A stretch of DNA of 64,000 bases from Sclerodactyla briareus (taxonomy: Eukaryota; Echinodermata; Holothuroidea; Dendrochirotida; Sclerodactylidae). Made by a program: the position numbers and the translations under genes. The stretch lies in NCBI GenBank assembly GCA_026419785.1, contig JAODTK010005556.1, positions 124,001 to 188,000 of the forward strand. The letters run 5' to 3'. The notes under the pieces are model-generated. The model did not search any database. It was not told the DNA's origin and saw only the letters and a program-made list of their open reading frames with translations. Positions within the stretch are counted from its first letter, which is position 1; each line of letters starts with the position of its first letter. Of the stretch, positions 49,839 through 62,587 are shown piece by piece.

Positions 49839-49984
49839 TATCATCAAGAGCTATTCCTATTTTAAACTTGCAAGATGTTTGGGGATAGAAGATATTGAAT
49901 AGTTCTACATTTTCAAGGATGACCATGAGATCCTCCCTCAACTCCCCCGGGATTGGCCTCATGTTCAAATTTTCCCCTGCCTAG

Positions 49985-50062
49985 AAATAAAGAAAAAGAA
50001 GAAGAAGAAAGAAAAGAAGAGAAGTCATCAGATGATGACGGTATCGATATGACATGTTCGAG
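49985..50062 (+). CDS. otof: ferlin exon: Lys-rich linker
   Basis: Acceptor ctgcctag, donor cgag|gtaaga. In the frame set by the previous exon it reads IKKKKKKKEKK. After a shift in the A-rich run (near 50020) it reads SSDDDGIDMTCS. The vertebrate linker here is likewise lysine-rich (KEEKKKKTQSSGSG). The alternative frame reads an equally charged KEKEEEERKEEK, so the exact frame is uncertain. Confidence 0.7.
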
Positions 50063-50639
50063 GTAAGACGAAACACCAGATTTCAAGGCTCAGGAATGTC
50101 ACAAGTAGGACTCAGTCCTTATGGATCTCCATTCACCTTACTGGGTATTCAGTGAATTAATGTGGGTCAGCAGTCCCAGGGAAAGGAACAATATATTGGA
50201 GGCATTACTCCAGTTTTCCAAAAGATTGAATTCCCAAACTTCAAATTTATCTAAAAGTTCAGAAACATATCAACTCAGAGCTGTTGCTCTGGATGGGTCA
50301 ACCACTGCTCCCTATAAGCTGTGTGTTTCTACATCAGAATGTGATGAAATTCTTCATGAAATGTAACTGAAATCAGTATCTCCCATGTTTCAGCAGGGGG
50401 GTAATCCATGATTCATTGGACCTGATGGTCCTTATTCCTGATGTATATATTTTAGGTTAACATCACAACAAATTGTTTGACAACATAAAAACTTGTGATC
50501 TAGTGTCGCGAGCTTTATCAAGGGGTGTTCATCAGAGCCATTTATATTTCTCAACAAGGCATCCATGTCATTCATGTCATATTGTTTCGTCATCTTCAGC
50601 CCAAAAAGGGTGGGAATTCCAATGTGGAGTATATGGGTG

Positions 50640-51270
50640 TTATTTCTCAGTGTCCCATAAGATGTTTCAATGCACACTCAAACTCTTCCCTGCAACACTA
50701 TTTTATTCATTTGTTTTTCAACTCCAGAGTTCTCTGAATTCAATCTTGAAATTTGTGCACGCAAACGTATTGTGATTACTGCTGTCTTCTTGTTGGGAGT
50801 CTGTTGTTCACCATAACAGCTTTCCAAGCATGCTAAACACATTTGATTAAAATATACATCTCCTAACAAGAGTGTAATCATTTTTTTTTGAGACTTCGAT
50901 TCCTGATGCCCTTACATCCTATTTATTTATTTGGTATGTAAATTTGCTAATTCGGTGTACTGTCAACAGGTTCTTGCTACTTTTCAGTGTCCCATTCGGA
51001 TGTTTCAATGCACACACACTCTCTTCCCTGCCAACACTATTTGTTTGTTGCTGTTGTTTTTCCACCATGAAGTTCTCTCAACTTAACTGTTGAAATCATT
51101 TGGCATGAAAACAATTTTGGTTTACCACTACCATGTTACTTGAATTGTGTTCACCATTACACACTTCTAAAGACATGCCAACTCTTCGTAAAACATACTA
51201 TCTCCTAACAAGTGTTCATTATTTTATTTTTTCGTAGAAAATTCGATTTCTGATGGTATGAAATTCATGC
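50640..51270 (+). repeat. ~335-bp direct duplication
   Basis: Copies at about 50645-50925 and 50985-51260 share cccat(a/t)(a/c)(a/g)gatgtttcaatgc, actcttccctgc(c)aacact, gttctct(g/c)aa, tgttcacca(t), and atctcctaacaag(a)gtg. The copies differ by perhaps a fifth of positions, so the duplication is old. Confidence 0.75.
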
Positions 51271-51339
51271 TGAGTTCACAGTCTAGTGTCAACAATTCCT
51301 TGCTATAAAATGAGTGTCACTTCAGCAAGATTACATTGC

Positions 51340-53170
51340 TCTGAGCTGGACAGTTGATAATTTTCAGCCATTTGTAACTCATCTAAAGAATGGCAACAAA
51401 GTACTAGAAGTAGGCTGCCTCCTACTGGTTTCAAAATGGCTTATGGCTGGGATGGTGGTCATTAGCCAGTATGAATCATAACTCAATTCCCTAGGTCTGA
51501 TGAGTATGATTCATGTCTATCTCATGAATGTCCAAAAAAGGTGTTAAAAAACTAGATGCCTGGGGGGATGAACCAGTAACAGCTAGATAGGAGCAAGTGC
51601 AGACAGCAGAACGTCTTGATAGGTGCGCGACAGCAAAATGGCATGTGGCGAATACACTGCATGTTTTTTGCCATTTCACATTATTGTTTGTTCACATTTA
51701 ACTGACCGCTACTGACAGCTGTCATAACCATGAAATGACTTGGAACATTGTCTATCACATTGGCCTAATATTTGCTATCAGTGCCCAGCAAAAACAAGTA
51801 TGCGCTTCAACCATCCAAAGACTGGCAGGGAACGTGGAACACACTCCCACGAAAAAGATCCCAATGAGAAAGTTTGGGACCGAAGATGTAATGTAAACAA
51901 ATCTTGCAGAGGCAGGGGACTAATGTAAACTAGGGCGAGAGGTGATGAAAGGACAATAGCTTTTATTGTCAACTAGGCTGCAATCTGGACCCCTTCTGCA
52001 GATAAGGTGAACACTGATCAGCAGAGGATGGAAGTAATAATGTAAACAAACTTGTATGGCAGTCAGAGAGCTCAAATTGGAAATTGGGGTGATTAATGGG
52101 ATTCAATTGAACTCTAATCACACTGTGCAAACAAAATGCTACTCAGCCTAGCCAGTGGCATGCTCCATCCACCCACCAAGTTTCAACCTGATCGCATGTT
52201 TTGGTTCAGAAGTTACGAATGAACGTGACAAACGAACTAACGAATGAACAAACGAACAAACAACGAACGGACTGGACGGAGGACATTGATGACTTGTAGA
52301 GATGCTCTCCGAGCTGAAGGGGTAATGAGTAAAGCCAAGAAGCAAATTAGGGAAGAGCATATAGGATAAAAAAAATGGGGAATTCTCTAGGACGAGTGTT
52401 AAAGAAGTAATAAAAGGCCAATTTGTAGTGAAATTGACAATCTTCAGCAATTTAGTTGTGTATTGGATCATCAAAATATGGCAAAGTTGCTTAGGTATTA
52501 GAAGAACATACCTGACTGGTTCCAAATGGCTGATGGCTAGGGATGGTAGGAATTACTCAGTACAAATCATAAGCCCTTATCTCGGGAGATAAGGGCTATG
52601 AGAATAGTAGAGCGGTATCAGTGTCGCTTTGCATGCAACAGGTACTGGGTTCGATTTCCAGCCGATTCGCAGCGGGCGTTTTTCAGAAGTGCGCTGTACT
52701 TGCAGTTCGGACTGGCGTGTTTCTGGTTTAGGTGTTCCTGGTCCTGCTGTTGAGCAGTTGCTTGGTAATGTCGGGGGGTTGTTTCGGGGGCCTGAAAGGG
52801 TCTCGCCGGTTCGGCTTTGAGCAGTCGCGTCGAACATCTTCCGCTCCCTCCAGGTTCTGAGAAAGTGGTCAGGTCCTGGCGTTCACTGGTCGTCCGTCAG
52901 ATGGGACGTAAAATTGCGGTCCCGGGAGCAGGGATTGGTGTCACCCGGCCTCGACTCATCTGAGCACTAGTCGGGATTCAGGAAGAGATGCGAGTTTTCG
53001 CCGGTGATCATAAACGATAAAAAAAATTCGGTTAGGTCACGAGAGTCAGATTGGCTTCCTGAACCCGTAGCAATCAAATCAAATCAAATCTCTTTACAGG
53101 CCTGATGAAGTATGCTTCATTTCTATCCCTTGAATGTCAAAAATAGGTGTTTATACCCTAAGGTGCCTTA
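51340..53170 (+). repeat. Diverged direct duplication, second copy interrupted by a SINE-like insert
   Basis: The segment at 51345-51565 (gacagttgataattttcagc ... tggtttcaaaatggcttatg, ggatggt, atgaatcataa, tctgatgagtatg, ctcatgaatgtccaaaa, aggtgtt) recurs at 52430-52575 plus 53098-53165 (gacaatcttcagcaa ... tggttccaaatggctgatgg, ggatggt, acaaatcataa, cctgatgaagtatg, cttgaatgtcaaaaa, taggtgttt). The two halves of the second copy are separated by ~520 bases. Confidence 0.8.
52575..53097 (+). mobile_element. tRNA-derived SINE-like insertion
   Basis: The head has tRNA promoter features: gtagagcggtatcagtgtcg (D-arm and A-box-like) and ggtactgggttcgatttcc (T-arm, B box), about 30 bases apart. A ~350-base body follows, and the 3' end is a run of (aaatc) units, aatcaaatcaaatc. 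It interrupts one copy of a local duplication, whose other copy (51345-51565) acts as an empty site. At the left junction there is a perfect 12-bp inverted repeat (52572-52583 with 52586-52597). Confidence 0.7.
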
Positions 53171-53728
53171 ACAGTAAAAGCATAGGTAGAAAAAAGAATG
53201 AATGAGCCTAAATGCCAAATTAGGAGAACAATATAGGATGATATAAAGTTAATCTACGGACAAATGGTAAAGAGTAATAAGACAATCCTACACTTTTCAT
53301 CCTTAAACATTCCCATACATACCATTTAGTGAGTAGTATACTTTTTTATGTCTCTGTATGGTACATCGTTCAACAAATTATTGTCGATCCGTTATGTTTG
53401 GCTCTTTGTCTGATCAGTCCTCTACTAAATTGTTCAGTTTTAAGTATTATTTGCATTCAGTCTGATAATTCTGATTCCTTTCCACCCTCCCCTCTGCATA
53501 TTTTATTTAATCTCCCTCCCATGATTTACCCTAACAGATTGTTGCCCTCTTTGTCCATCCTTCCTTTTTGTGGGTGCTCATTCCAGCCCCTTACCGTCAG
53601 CTGTTACCAACTGCCCATGCAGTCTCTCCATATTCCCTGCAGGGGGGGGGGGGGGAGAGGGGGTTGGTGAGGGGCTTGTACCTGGGGGCTCTCCTGTCAC
53701 ACTCTGTTCTTTGGTCTTTCCTATCCAG

Positions 53729-53794
53729 CCCCTCTTGCCCAAAGAACCTCCCCAGGTCAAGCCAAAGAAGAAACGTGTGGAAAATGACCAAAAG
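53729..53794 (+). CDS. otof: ferlin exon: Pro/Lys linker
   Basis: Acceptor ttcctatccag, donor aaaag|gttaca (weak). 66 bases, 22 codons: PLLPKEPPQVKPKKKRVEND then QK. The vertebrate segment before the C2E lead-in is APEKKKPKIDELK. Phase 0 at both ends fits the following 30-base exon. Its phase does not fit the preceding exon as printed, so another small exon or an indel may lie between. Confidence 0.65.
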
Positions 53795-55189
53795 GTTACA
53801 TTCGGGCTATACACACTATCTTGTTATACTGCTGGATAGAGGGGGCATTAATCACTAACAGTTGCCCTGTCTGCTGACACCTGTAGGACTACCAACCCCC
53901 CCCCTCTCCTCCCCTCCCCCCCCCCTCAAAAAAAAACTGATTGTGCTTGGCATTATTCAGAAGTCTGAAAAACCTCAAGTTTCTTGTGATCTATGAGGAA
54001 TATTACCGAATGGATCGATGATTTGAAAGGCTATCTAATAACAGTCTATCTGATGATAGTACCAGGTTTATGCCTGAACCGGTACAAGGCAATTGTAATG
54101 GATTTGCAGGAAGAAAAATCTGTCACAAGTATATTTGAATGGATTTGAAGGAGGCATAATCTTGATTCCTTGGTCTTTCGAAGGTATGCCTGTCGTTTTA
54201 ATCACATAGCGTCATTTGTTCACTTGTTCAGATTTAGTCCAACTACATTGCTCATTCATACTCATTGACTGATTTTCAGACAAGTTACTGAGAACATTTT
54301 TCTCTTAAAATTGATCTTCCAGGGCCTAATTTTACACATGTGTCTTTCCCCCATGTTAATGATGGAAAAGTGGGTCAGTACAAATCAGTACAAATCATTT
54401 GATTTCTGTTAGGGTTAATTGGTTAGATTCACCTTCACAAAATGAATAATTATGGTCATCTTATATCATATGATATTATTATGTCTAGACCGAAACCATA
54501 TTGCACTCACAATCATTCGTGAATCGAAATAGCCAAAAACAATTGGAACCCAAGACTTACGTATTCCCCAAGATGTGCAGACAATTCCACTGGGTTGGTA
54601 AATTCTACCAGTGATGCACTATTATGTATTCCCTGTAGGTATACCTAACCATAAACCCTGTAGCAGCCCAAGTTCTTGCACCCAAATTTGGCAACCCGGC
54701 CATCTCTGGCATTTCATTTTGGCAACCCATTCTGTGTTCAATCATGATTAATCCGTTAAAGTACTGGACTTCCAGTGAGGTTTTGAGTGATGCTTTGGGA
54801 ATCTCTGTTTATGGGCTGGTAAGATGACTTTCTCTCCCATATTTATCTAACTGGATTGGTATAATAATTCTCATACTTGCAAATTTGACTACTATAATAT
54901 CATTGGTTGACCTGTATTCTTGAATGTACTGTCTCGCAATTCTTCCAAGAAAAATACAACTTCGACCAGAATTATCAACATTCTGTTTGAATAATTACTA
55001 TACTGAGCTCTATAGTTTATTCACAGTTTTGAGCTCACTTCGACCATGTGCTAATTGAGCTATTGCATCGTGCTTGTCTATTCATTTATTATTGATCTAT
55101 CTGTTCACAATTGATTCTAATTTCTAATTTCTAATTTTGGGGGGGGCCCATTGTAGAAATATGGAAATGATGTGAAGGACATGAAAGTT
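53795..55189. other. Start of the ~8.8-kb intron before the microexon
   Basis: A C-rich run lies at 53898-53926 next to an A run. No exon, RNA gene or repeat family is otherwise recognised. Confidence 0.45.
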
Positions 55190-56235
55190 GGTATTACCAG
55201 TGACCAATGTTACATATGGAGTGTTTAGGCATTGAGGTCAAAGGTCATCTAGTGGTCATTTGAGAAAAAAAAAACATGATCATTTTGAAGGGCATATGAC
55301 AAAATGATTCTTCCACAGATGGGAAAATGATAGTTAGTCAGTATTATCATTACCTACAGTACATATGGGGGTGTTCATAATTTTTGAGGTCAAAGGTCTC
55401 CTTAGGGTTATTTTGGCCATCTTGTTTGAACAGTCAAGCAGCTTCTACCCATACAGAATAGATAGGATGCTCATGAAAGTTGGGTCTTTATTAAAGGTTG
55501 GTCCATAGTACAAATGGCAAGTTCAAAAATTTGAAGTCGAAGGTCATTGTATGGGTCACTTCCTGCAAATTTATTTGAAAGGTCGAAGTGGCTTCCATTG
55601 CTATAGAAAAAGAAGATGATCTTGTAAGTTCATCAGTGTTATCATTGACCAAAGGTACATATGGGCTGCTCATGAATTTGAGACAAAAGTCATCTTGGGG
55701 TCTATTTGAGCCATAATGATTGAATATTCAAGCAACTTCTATTTCTACAGAAAAGATTAAATAAATAAATAATATGAAAATGGTCAGTATTATTGTCATT
55801 GACCATTGTACTTGGGTTGGGTGTTAATGAATTTGAGATGTAAATTTTCCTGGTGGTCAATTTTGGCCATTTTGTTCTATTGCTCAAGAAGCTTCTTTAC
55901 CTCCTGCAGAATAGATTTATGATCATGAAGGTTGGTCGTATTACTATTGACCAATTGGAACATATGCTTTGAATTTGAGGTCATCTAGAGGTCAATTCTG
56001 ACCATTTTGTTTGAATGGTCGAGCTGCTTCAACTCTTATAATTGATGCTCCAAATCATTATATAATCATGTGAGTTGTCACTATTGTCATTGACCAACGA
56101 TAATGAGTAAAATGAGTATGGGATGTCTGAGAATTTTAGATTGAAGTTCATCTAGGGGTAAATTTTGGCCATTTTAGGCAATTTTTTTGGCCAATTTGCG
56201 CATTTTGAGAGGTCAAGCACTTCCACTTCTACAGA
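55190..56235 (+). repeat. AGGTCA-rich degenerate tandem repeat, ~160-bp unit
   Basis: Six to seven diverged copies run through the order: aagttggt(c)(a/t)tta, cattgacca, gtacatatgg(g), atgaatttgag(g)t, caaaggtcatct, ggggtcaattt(t)ggcc, attttgtttgaat, ggtcaagc(a)gcttct, tacagaatag. Several units contain a direct repeat of AGGTCA separated by one base (for example 55231-55245, gaggtcaaaggtcat). No coding capacity is seen. Confidence 0.75.
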
Positions 56236-57317
56236 ATAAAGTGGATAATCATGAAATTCAATTCACTTTCATAATTATTATCATGTATTTAATAATAATT
56301 AGGGGGAGTTTGAGGGTCGTCCATTGGCCAACTTTGGTATTTCATGCCCTGACATGCACTAATAAATTGCCGCATGTTGCCTAACTCATTGCAAACTTTC
56401 GTAGTTACCTGAATATTGAAAAAATCTGATGGATTTCTTATAAACAATTTGAAAGTATCCTTTTGACATCACTCTTAACTGTTAAAAATTGATAGGTGAG
56501 CTATACTGTGTTATTGGCATTCTTGTTTGCTTGATGCATGGTGTTATTTCTTTCAAACAGAAGAATCTCAAGGTGACTAGATTTTACCCACGAATATCAT
56601 GTGACATTCTCAAAGATTGTGTAATATTGCTATTCCTCTTAGAATTATACTGTCAAAAGTCTTTGATTATTTTATAACCTTTCGAAACATTTTGTCTCCC
56701 TCTCTTCGTCAGGATGATGGGGTAACTATTTGTTTTACCGACTAAACTCGGAGCTATTGCAAATTACCCATGACACAGGCTCCCCATTTCTGCTATAGCA
56801 ATTGCTAGGAGTTATTATCCAGCCATGCACCATATTGACAACTCAACAATGCAGTAGCTTCAGCTTGCAGTATTTTTTAGCTAGCAGCATGCAGCTTTAG
56901 GCTGCTTTTAGTTTTATGTGATTGTAGGCTGGTACTCACTGACATTTGAGGTCTATGCACACCTTTTCAGGGCATGTTATTATTAGTGGTATATTTATGA
57001 AGCTTTTCCATTCTTTCCTGATGACGTTAGTATATCAACATTTTGTATTGTCCATTTCCTTTTTTCACCCTCATTTCCTGTTCTTTGAGTGCTTTGATTT
57101 GTTGCCTTGTTTCTCTCTCTCTGCAATTTCCTGAGCAGTTTGTGTATATTATTATAGTCTATTTTTTCATGAGTCTGATATCTGTTGGTTTTGTACTCAA
57201 TTGGCCACACGGGAACATCTTTTTGCCAATTCACACAACAAACACATGAAGGTTACTTCTCTAGACCAGAGTCAAATTGCTTCATTGAACACCCCATGAC
57301 CTAGAGGTTCATGACTA

Positions 57318-57515
57318 TTGGAGATCGGTTAGCTCCTCCGGTAGAGCTTCCGGATTGCTGATTGGAAGATTGCGAGTTCGGGAATTCCAAAGGCCAGTCA
57401 GCTTCTCCACAAGGGCCTTGGTGCAAGCGCTTTATCCGCAGGTGCTCCTTCACCTTTGTGCTATTTGGGGACCTGTGAGAACTACAGGTGCAATTTTAAC
57501 TTCTGCAATTTGCTT
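57318..57515 (+). mobile_element. tRNA-derived SINE-like element
   Basis: The head reads ggttagctcctccggtagag (A-box-like D-arm) and, about 35 bases on, gcgagttcgggaattcc (B-box-like T-arm). An unrelated body then ends in cttctgcaattt-like text. It differs from the 52.6-kb element. The tRNA-like head carries extra bases in the T loop and lacks a foldable acceptor stem, so it is not a tRNA gene. Confidence 0.55.
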
Positions 57516-58273
57516 CAGTTTGTGAGAGTTTGTACCGGCTTCTATGATCTCTTAGTTGCTTCCTCCACTTACCTGGAGAGACGCTCGATAAGTCTCAGAT
57601 ATTTTTTACACCTCCCTTCTAAGGGGTAATAGTAATTTAAAATTTTATCCATGCAAATCACACAAGGTTTCAATGCACCAACACAAACTACAGATGAACC
57701 TACAAAATAGTAGCAACAAAACCATTTAGTTAAATGACTAATGGCAGTATAAGAACTGAGAGAAAGCAACAACACATGTATAACATGTGTGGAGTGATGT
57801 GTCATTATTGAAACATTGCCCACCCATTTGTTTGTCTGGGTGTTCCAAAGGTTGTGGATCGTTAATGAATGCCCGCTTAGTGCGGGATCAAAATAAAACA
57901 CAAATGTCTCTTTTGGATGAACAAGAAGTGTGATTTTAATATAGCTTTCCTTTCTTGATGTTAACACTGAAGTTATAGTTGCTAATTTGTAGTTAATCAG
58001 AAGGCAATATTTAATAATTGTTGCCATGGAAGCACAACCCAGACAAAACAGCAGGTGGAGAACACTGGCCCACCTCCGACTAATACACCCAGAACAAAAG
58101 ACTCTTAATTGGTTCCTATACCCTCATTAATATGTACATACTAATAATTGGTTGAAGGCTTTCCTTCACCAGCTTCCATTTACAATTCACATAATATCTA
58201 GTGGTTGATGGTGCTACTAATCCGGCCTTCCTCAGGTAGCGGGTTTATTTAAGCAGGATTTCGTCCTCTTACT

Positions 58274-58818
58274 CAAAGGACAACTGCAGGATTGAATACA
58301 TCACATGGAGAATGGGACCTGTATAGATAGGTCACCCATTTCAATACTATGTTCCCATATGGAGTTATCGGCCTTCAGTTTGGTCTATTATGCAAAGAAA
58401 TTGAGAGTTTCCCAATTGCGTAATGCTAATGACATCACACTTGGAGAAACCGGGAGTTATGTTATTGTATTTCATTGGCTGTGTTGATGAGGTCAACATT
58501 TCGCAGAAGTTTTTGCCTTTCTCTCACCAAACGTAACCATCAACACCTACCAACCCACTGCAGCAATCCTCTCCCGTAGCCTAAATGCTTTTCAAAGTTA
58601 AAATAATGTGTGAATTCCAATAGAATAAAAAATGTTGGAAGGGTGTGCAAGTATGACATCATTATTATTGCATGGTGGATGATTTTTGATCTTGCGCACA
58701 GGCACCAAAACCAAAAGCCTGCACCCAATAAGGAGAGTGTATGAACTGGGGTTTAGGACTGACGCATTCAGTTTTTTCTCCAGCTCTCTTTATAATTCAT
58801 CCCGCAGTTGTCCTTTAA
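58274..58818 (+). mobile_element. Inverted-repeat element, best copy (~545 bp)
   Basis: The left end aaaggacaactgcaggattg is mirrored by the right end, whose reverse complement reads aaaggacaactgcgggatg, giving terminal inverted repeats of about 20 bases. The interior matches the copies at 49266-49838 and, reversed, 20193-20420. No transposase is encoded. An obvious target-site duplication is not visible, so the superfamily stays open. Confidence 0.82.
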
Positions 58819-59334
58819 ACTGGAGGCGGTAGTACCTTGTAATGAGAATACCTGCAGTTAATATGCTGCTATTGGATCTGTTCTTGAAGAAATCACTGCC
58901 ATTTGCTTGAATAACGAATTCTCCTTCTAGATGTGATCTCTCTTTCAAAGAAAGCGCTGTGAGTGTAAATAGGCCTACCTTTCGATTTAGAAACTAGGAA
59001 ACAAAAAACTGAAACTGATTATTCTCAGTCCATTCAGGATTTTCAGATGTGAATGGTATCTGCTCTTGAATGTCAGTGCACTATAGTGCAGGAAGGTCCA
59101 GGTATCAAAGTCTGGTTTTACATGGTGGATCGCTAATTTCAGAGACAGGTTTAGTGGTTCTTTTTAAACTTCTTAAATGGAGTATATGTCTCCCTTCAGA
59201 TTTGAGATAGATTCCAGGTTGGTTCCCAGTAAAGCCTCCAAATAAGCATTACCAGGCTTTTCCAGAGTATAATGAACAATTTTCTATTTAATTTGATTCC
59301 CACTCAGACATATTTTGCTCTTTGCCTTCTTAAC

Positions 59335-60080
59335 CAACTCAGCAATAATAAAAACAAGAGGGCAATCTCAGGAGTTGCAGGATCTCGTTAGGATCTCTGA
59401 AAATGTGAAATTTATTAAATATGTCTGGAAACAGCAGTTCCACCTCCAAAGAGAATTCGTGATCAAAGACATTTCGAGAAATTTCCCCCATAAATGTTGG
59501 AAAAACCCTAAATATATTGGAAGAATATTTGACCATATTTGACCAAAAATCAAGTTTTCCTCCCATAAATCCACATTTTAGGAATTTTTGGCTGATTGCA
59601 GGGGAAAAATTGTACTTTGTGCCTTTTAACATTGTTATAAAATTTGAAACATTGGAATCAGCAAATATCTTGAAGAATAGTGAAAAATGGGTAACAATGA
59701 AAAATTGTCTCAAAATACGTTCCTTCCCTTAATTTGTGTTTCCGACTATTTAGGCATGTGTAAAATGTTACAATGTTGGCCCACTCCGAACTGGCGATAT
59801 TTGCAAAAAAAAACATAAAATCTAACAGACATGCAAACACTCACACAAATAATGTACACAAATTAACTGACACTTTTTCAAGTGTGCCTCATTGCTGGAC
59901 CACCAATTGGGCACCCCATCATAGCGCACCTCTCAATGGATATATAATTCTTAACAACAACAATTGTTACAACAATAGCAATAGTTGCTTTGACAGCCAG
60001 CAACAGTAAATATAGCTGAAATGGCAAACTGACTGCAATACCTCCTTTGGCCTTTGGAGATTGATGGGATGATAATAACA
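59335..60080 (+). repeat. Dispersed ~0.8-kb repeat, copy 2
   Basis: It is the counterpart of 41090-42060. Shared blocks are aaaacaagagggcaatctca, gagttgcaggatctcgt, tttttggctgattgcaggg, tttgtgccttttaacattg, cccactccgaactggcgata, catgcaaacactcacaca, cctcattgctggaccacc, ccagcaacagtaaatatagc and cctttggcctttggagattg. It ends in an AATAATA-rich tail (60070-60120), which suggests a retroposed origin. Confidence 0.83.
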
Positions 60081-60119
60081 ACAATAATAAAATGTCAATG
60101 ATAATAATTATAATAATAG

Positions 60120-62587
60120 TGAAGCATCTTGTATTTAGTTATTCATGTTCTATGCCTCCGCATCATGTGTTCCGCGTAGGACGCACCAGAACGAGTTTGA
60201 GCGAAATCTGACTTACGGTTGTTGAGATATTGGCATTCCAGGAATTTTCTTTCAGGCCATGTACTGTTTGTTTGATTTGTTTGTTTGATGGGATCCTTCC
60301 ATTGTGGGAGCTCGGCAGACTCCCTGTACGGGATATAAACGCCAAGCTGGCAGGACTATCCTTGTGCAAACTGACACACGACTTAAAGTAAAATGGTCAC
60401 GGAAAAACACTTTTTATAATTTTGTTGGAAATGTTATCAAAAGATACAAATGGTCATTTGAATTGGCAAAAACTGACTCCAGAGGCAGTAAAAATGTGAT
60501 TTTGTACCTGTACAGAGGGCCTTTGTGACGTCCCGAGGTACCTTCCTGCTAGATGTGCCATGTTCCTACTGTCCGAATTGTTCGTATCCAACATGCCGCG
60601 TCTGAAGATTATTGAACATTGCCCACCCGAAATCAAGCACTGACGTGAAGAGTACGCATGTTCCAATTTTTGCGCATGCGTCTAATGAGCTGCGGAGAAT
60701 CTGTACAGAAACAACGCACACTCACGCGTCTGTTTCTCTGAAGCCAGGTTTTGGCACGATGTTTGTTAGCGCGTGGAATGAAAGAAACACGCTGCCTGCC
60801 CTTTGATGCTTTTTCTAGGATATTTCATGTGCGGTGTTCTGGCCAAGGCATTATTTATATTATATATATATATATATATATATCCAACTACTTCAGCCAA
60901 TGAAATGCAGTACACAACATAAATCAAATTATTTTTTTTGGTGGATGCATTATGTAACATACAGGAACAGTCAATGATTTTATAGAAAATTTATTTCATG
61001 ACCATTGTACTTCCATGATTGAGGTGTCACAGCAATCTAGGAACTGGGCGACAGTTTTGATGTTTGAGCTGGTTCGCAAACCCATGACTCCATTGTTGGA
61101 AGCTACAGGAATATAACCACCAGATCATAGGCTCATGTCTACTCGTTCTGGACAGTACCCGCCCAAGTAACAAGACAAACAAAGTTTTGGCAAAATCATA
61201 TGATTGTTGAGATATTGTGCTCAGTGCTCTACATGAGTATTGGGTGGGCTCATCAATATAGGGTCCCATGCACAGTTGAAGGGAAGGCCGGTGGGGGCTG
61301 CCATTCTATAACAATTTCGGCGTAAAAACCAATATGGAAACCAAACCAACTATTCTCATACCTTCAAGGTGATGTATGTATGGCACTGTATACTAACTGT
61401 TGTAGAGCCACTAGCTGCATGTATAGCACCCAATGATAATCTGCCTCTATTAGTTGTGCAATAATTAGATTAGTCTTGTATGCTGAATAATTCCGGAGCA
61501 TCTAAAGAGTAAAGTAGTGCTTCATATGCTATTGTAATCATATCTTGCCGACTATTTTCTTGATAGACATCTTGTCTAAGGATGGGTTAGCGCTTCATGT
61601 CTTGAAGATGGTGATATTTGACACTGTACTGGTAACCAGTGCAGTGTTGTATGATTATTGTGTTTTGTTGTTGGTCATATGTAGTAGAAGAAGCAGTCAC
61701 AGTTGATAGACAGCTGTTTAATTGCTCAGGAAATGTAACTGATTCAAGATATGATATTGCAGATCAGTGCAACATTTGCTTTTTGAGTGATAACCACCAA
61801 CACACCACACATCATCCAGTTTCAATCCAGGTGGGTCCCTGAAAAAGTGGGGATTTGATGGAGCAGAATTTCTATAGGGGGCATGGCCTCCCTTAACCCA
61901 GACCTCAGTTTATAGACATGAGTGATCCTGAAAGCTAGGGCAGGCAGTGTCAGATTCCAGCTAGACTGGTAGCGAGTCTATTTTGGAGAAGATTTGGCCT
62001 GACTGTGACACCACATACCATCATGCCAAAGGCTCTGAAATGTAACCTACAAACCAGTGTCTATGATAACCTCGCAGCACAGCTATCTGCAAGAGGTGGT
62101 GTGGGGGGGAGGAGGGGGGGGGGTGGTGTGAGAGTGAGAGACAGGTGAGGGGAGGGAGAGGCCAGCACCTGTTAGCTAGATGAACTGCCTTGCTTGCTTG
62201 AATGATGACTACCAATACACTGTATGGACACATGACGTCATGCTTCATTCATGGGCAAAGGGAGGGGTTGGGTGATGGTACTAATGGTGTTGGTGGGATG
62301 TCCGATGGCAAAATGAAATACTATGCTTGAATAATGACTGCCAACACACTACCATATACGACCACATGTCATTATACTAAAGATTTCAAAACTGGAACTC
62401 ACAGACCATGTGTATGGCATGATCTAGCTCATTTCAATCTATCGCAGGCAGAATAGGGATGGGGAGGCGGGGGGGGGGGGGGGGGGGCTGTGCCTGGTTG
62501 ATAAATTACTATTCCAACTATTCATTCCTCTTCTAGTATAGCAGAGATTTCCTGGTATTTGTTATCCTTTCATTTGCTTATTTGCAG
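60120..62587. other. End of the intron before the microexon
   Basis: A (TA)n microsatellite lies at about 60857-60882 and G-rich runs at 62100-62125 and 62468-62488. No exon or other element is recognised. Confidence 0.45.

Noticed and set aside
52605..52680. A possible tRNA gene
   Set aside because: The tRNA-like head merges into a ~450-base body with an (aaatc) tail and sits inside an interrupted duplication; it is a SINE-like insert.
56565..56576. A 12-base microexon candidate (KNLK) between tttcaaacag and gtgact
   Set aside because: Too short to support without transcript evidence, and no conserved counterpart is evident.
57318..57400. A possible tRNA gene
   Set aside because: Only the A- and B-box-like parts are present. 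There is no foldable acceptor stem and a non-tRNA body follows, so it is SINE-like.
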